Assembly (NCBI GenBank): GCA_022573915.1 | Contig: JACZTA010000003.1 | Location: 1 to 39,633, forward strand | Origin: Bacteroidota bacterium | GTDB taxonomy: Bacteria > Bacteroidota > Bacteroidia > Chitinophagales > JACZTA01 | Direction of reading: 5' to 3' | Length of the DNA: 39,633 bases | In this document: piece by piece, positions 37,736 to 39,633 of the stretch | Numbering within the stretch: position 1 is the first letter of the stretch | How the letters are laid out: the number at the start of each line of letters is the position of its first letter | Translations under genes and position numbers: made by a program | The notes under the pieces: model-generated | What the model saw: the letters and a program-made list of their open reading frames with translations, nothing else | Database searches by the model: none | Told to the model about the DNA's origin: nothing

Positions 37736-38320
37736 TCAGTGCATAGCGGCCCGTATCTCAAGTTTATCAACGATCTTGGCTTCTTCATTTGTAAAATATT
37801 GTAACCGCTCGTATATCGCGTCATCATCAAAGTAATTGGTAGCCATCTCAACAAATATATTGCCATGTTTGGCTTCAGCTGCCCATAGCATATGATAAAA
37901 TTTCTTTAACTCCTCATCTTCAATATTTTCATATACGAGTTTAAACCGCTCCGCACCCCGGCATTCTATGACAGAGGCTAAAAGTAGCCGGTCTAAGAAT
38001 CTCTCATCCCTTCCATTTCGGCATAATTCAAGCAACTGCCTGACATAAGAATCCTCACTCATCGAATCATTTAATTTGATATTTCGATCTTCCATGATCT
38101 GGTATACTTTCTGAAAATGTTCCAGTTCTTCAACAGCTGTTTCGATCAATAACGGAATGATCTCAACGCGGTTAGGGTATTTGGCTACAAAACTCATTGC
38201 CATTGCGGAAGCTTTTCTCTCACAATTGGCGTGATCGATCAGGAATGTATCGAAGTTTGCAAGGATATTTTCAACCCAAGCAGGTTTGGTATCGACCGCC
38301 AGGTCTATCGACAACTTCAT
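37736..38320 (-). CDS. miaE: tRNA-(ms[2]io[6]A)-hydroxylase (MiaE-like di-iron protein)
   Basis: HANCERKASAMAMSF, ETAVEELEHFQKVY, ASVIECRGAERFKL, LWAAEAKHGNIFVEMA: paired E/ExxH di-iron motifs and MiaE size. Confidence 0.9.
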   Translation of the reverse strand: MKLSIDLAVDTKPAWVENILANFDTFLIDHANCERKASAMAMSFVAKYPNRVEIIPLLIETAVEELEHFQKVYQIMEDRNIKLNDSMSEDSYVRQLLELCRNGRDERFLDRLLLASVIECRGAERFKLVYENIEDEELKKFYHMLWAAEAKHGNIFVEMATNYFDDDAIYERLQYFTNEEAKIVDKLEIRAAMH

Positions 38321-38385
38321 CTAGGATAATTTCATTACTAAAAATAGATGTGTGAAGATAAGAAATAGGTGAATATAGAACCTGG

Positions 38386-39633
38386 CTAATTGGCAAGTTC
38401 TGACATGAACTTGATGCGCATAATTTGAATCTCCGGGAGATCATATCCATAATCAATTAACTGGTCGGCCGCTTCGCCCAGAGAATCTGTGGTGGCAGTT
38501 TTGAAATAGTCGTAGATCACATCTTGTGGTTCTTCGTCCAATACATCTTCAATGTGATAGCCAATGTCGACTTTCGTACCTGAATTGACGATGCTTTCTA
38601 TTTCTTTTAGCAGGTCACTCATGGATAACTCACGAGATCTTGCAATTTCATCCAACGGTATTCTTTTATCTATACTCTGAATAATGAATACTTTTAAACC
38701 TGATTTCTTAACCACGGATTTAACAAGAAAATCATCCGGGGTGTCAATTTCATTTTCATCTACATATTTAGCGATCAACTCTACGATCTTTTCACCATAT
38801 CTGGTAGCTTTGCCTGAGCTCACCCCGGTTATCCGGGAAAGATCTTCTAAAGTTGTCGGGTATTGGGTTGCCATGTCTTCCAGAGAAGGATCCTGGAAAA
38901 TGACAAAAGGTGGTAGATTGAGATCCTGAGCAATTTCTTTACGAGTTTCTTTGAGCATTTTGAAAAGAGTAGGATCCAGTGCACTTGTTTGTGCTCCATT
39001 CTCTTCTGTTTCAACAGCAGTTTCAAATTCATGATTCTTAGAAAACATGAGAGATTTGGGTGATATTAAATAAGCCTCTCCCTTCTTGGATACCTTTAAC
39101 AAGCCATAATTTTCAATCTCTTTCGTTAAAAGATTCTCCAGTAACGCCCTTCTAATAACTGCATTCCAAAAATTATCATCCTCATCCTTTCCAAGGCCGA
39201 ACGTCTTCAACTTATCATGCTTATAAGATTCTATCTGTTGTGTTTCGTTACCCCTTAAGAAATTTACAATATGCTGTATCTCAAACTTTTCATGAAGCTC
39301 TTTGATGATCTTAAGTGTTCTGACAATATGTTTCTTTCCTTCATACTGCTCTTTTGGATTTAAGCAGTTATCACAATGTCCGCAGTTATCTTTTCCATAA
39401 TCCTCGCCAAAATAATGTAACAGAGATCTTCTTCTGCACATAGAAGTTTCTGCAAACGCAGAGATTTCCAGCAGAAGTTGTGTTCCAATTTCTCTTTCCG
39501 AAACAGGTTTATCCCTCAGGAATTTTTCCAGCTTTAGAATATCCTTATAATCGTAATAGGCGATACACCTTCCTTCTAAACCATCTAGGCCTGCTCTTCC
39601 GGTTTCCTGGTAATAAGCTTCCAGCCTCCGCGG
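38386..39633 (-). CDS. recQ: ATP-dependent DNA helicase RecQ, C-terminal part (N-terminus outside window)
   Basis: Open frame runs off the right edge: PRRLEAYYQETGRAGLDGLEGRCIAYYDYKD...SMCRRRSLLHYFGEDYGKDNCGHCDNC (zinc site), RQC and HRDC-like regions. Confidence 0.93.
   Translation of the reverse strand, partial: PRRLEAYYQETGRAGLDGLEGRCIAYYDYKDILKLEKFLRDKPVSEREIGTQLLLEISAFAETSMCRRRSLLHYFGEDYGKDNCGHCDNCLNPKEQYEGKKHIVRTLKIIKELHEKFEIQHIVNFLRGNETQQIESYKHDKLKTFGLGKDEDDNFWNAVIRRALLENLLTKEIENYGLLKVSKKGEAYLISPKSLMFSKNHEFETAVETEENGAQTSALDPTLFKMLKETRKEIAQDLNLPPFVIFQDPSLEDMATQYPTTLEDLSRITGVSSGKATRYGEKIVELIAKYVDENEIDTPDDFLVKSVVKKSGLKVFIIQSIDKRIPLDEIARSRELSMSDLLKEIESIVNSGTKVDIGYHIEDVLDEEPQDVIYDYFKTATTDSLGEAADQLIDYGYDLPEIQIMRIKFMSELAN

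Overview
This 39.6 kb window looks like Bacteroidetes chromosome: gldC, several T9SS-type C-terminal sorting domains, TAnnTTTG-type promoters, and AT-rich intergenic DNA. About 27 protein-coding genes can be supported. They include purM, prfA, a fused isobutyryl/methylmalonyl-CoA mutase (icmF), an HU-family protein, an M49 dipeptidyl peptidase, pirin, a VPS10/BNR-repeat protein, a Tat-signal PLP aminotransferase, four consecutive large secreted proteins with T9SS-like tails, an amidinotransferase-fold hydrolase, gldC, and a five-gene run (arsR-like / persulfide-dioxygenase-rhodanese / PLP decarboxylase / AhpD-like / agmatinase-like). A TonB-dependent receptor with two lipoproteins, an SBBP-like repeat protein, yqgE/algH, miaE and a truncated recQ complete the list. 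There is one tRNA gene, tRNA-Pro(CGG), at 36566-36641. The most unusual structure is directly downstream of that tRNA: a large hairpin followed by a tandem array of about 105 bp units (36672-37060). Each unit carries an internal hairpin with a compensatory base-pair change and a 7-bp closing stem that is kept by G-U wobbles in the most divergent full unit. Two later units carry a nested palindromic insertion. Other items worth checking are a perfect 8-5-8 inverted repeat just upstream of the cysteine-free ArsR-like gene, an apparent ATT start of purM at the left edge, and an R-to-L change in RecQ motif VI at the right edge.
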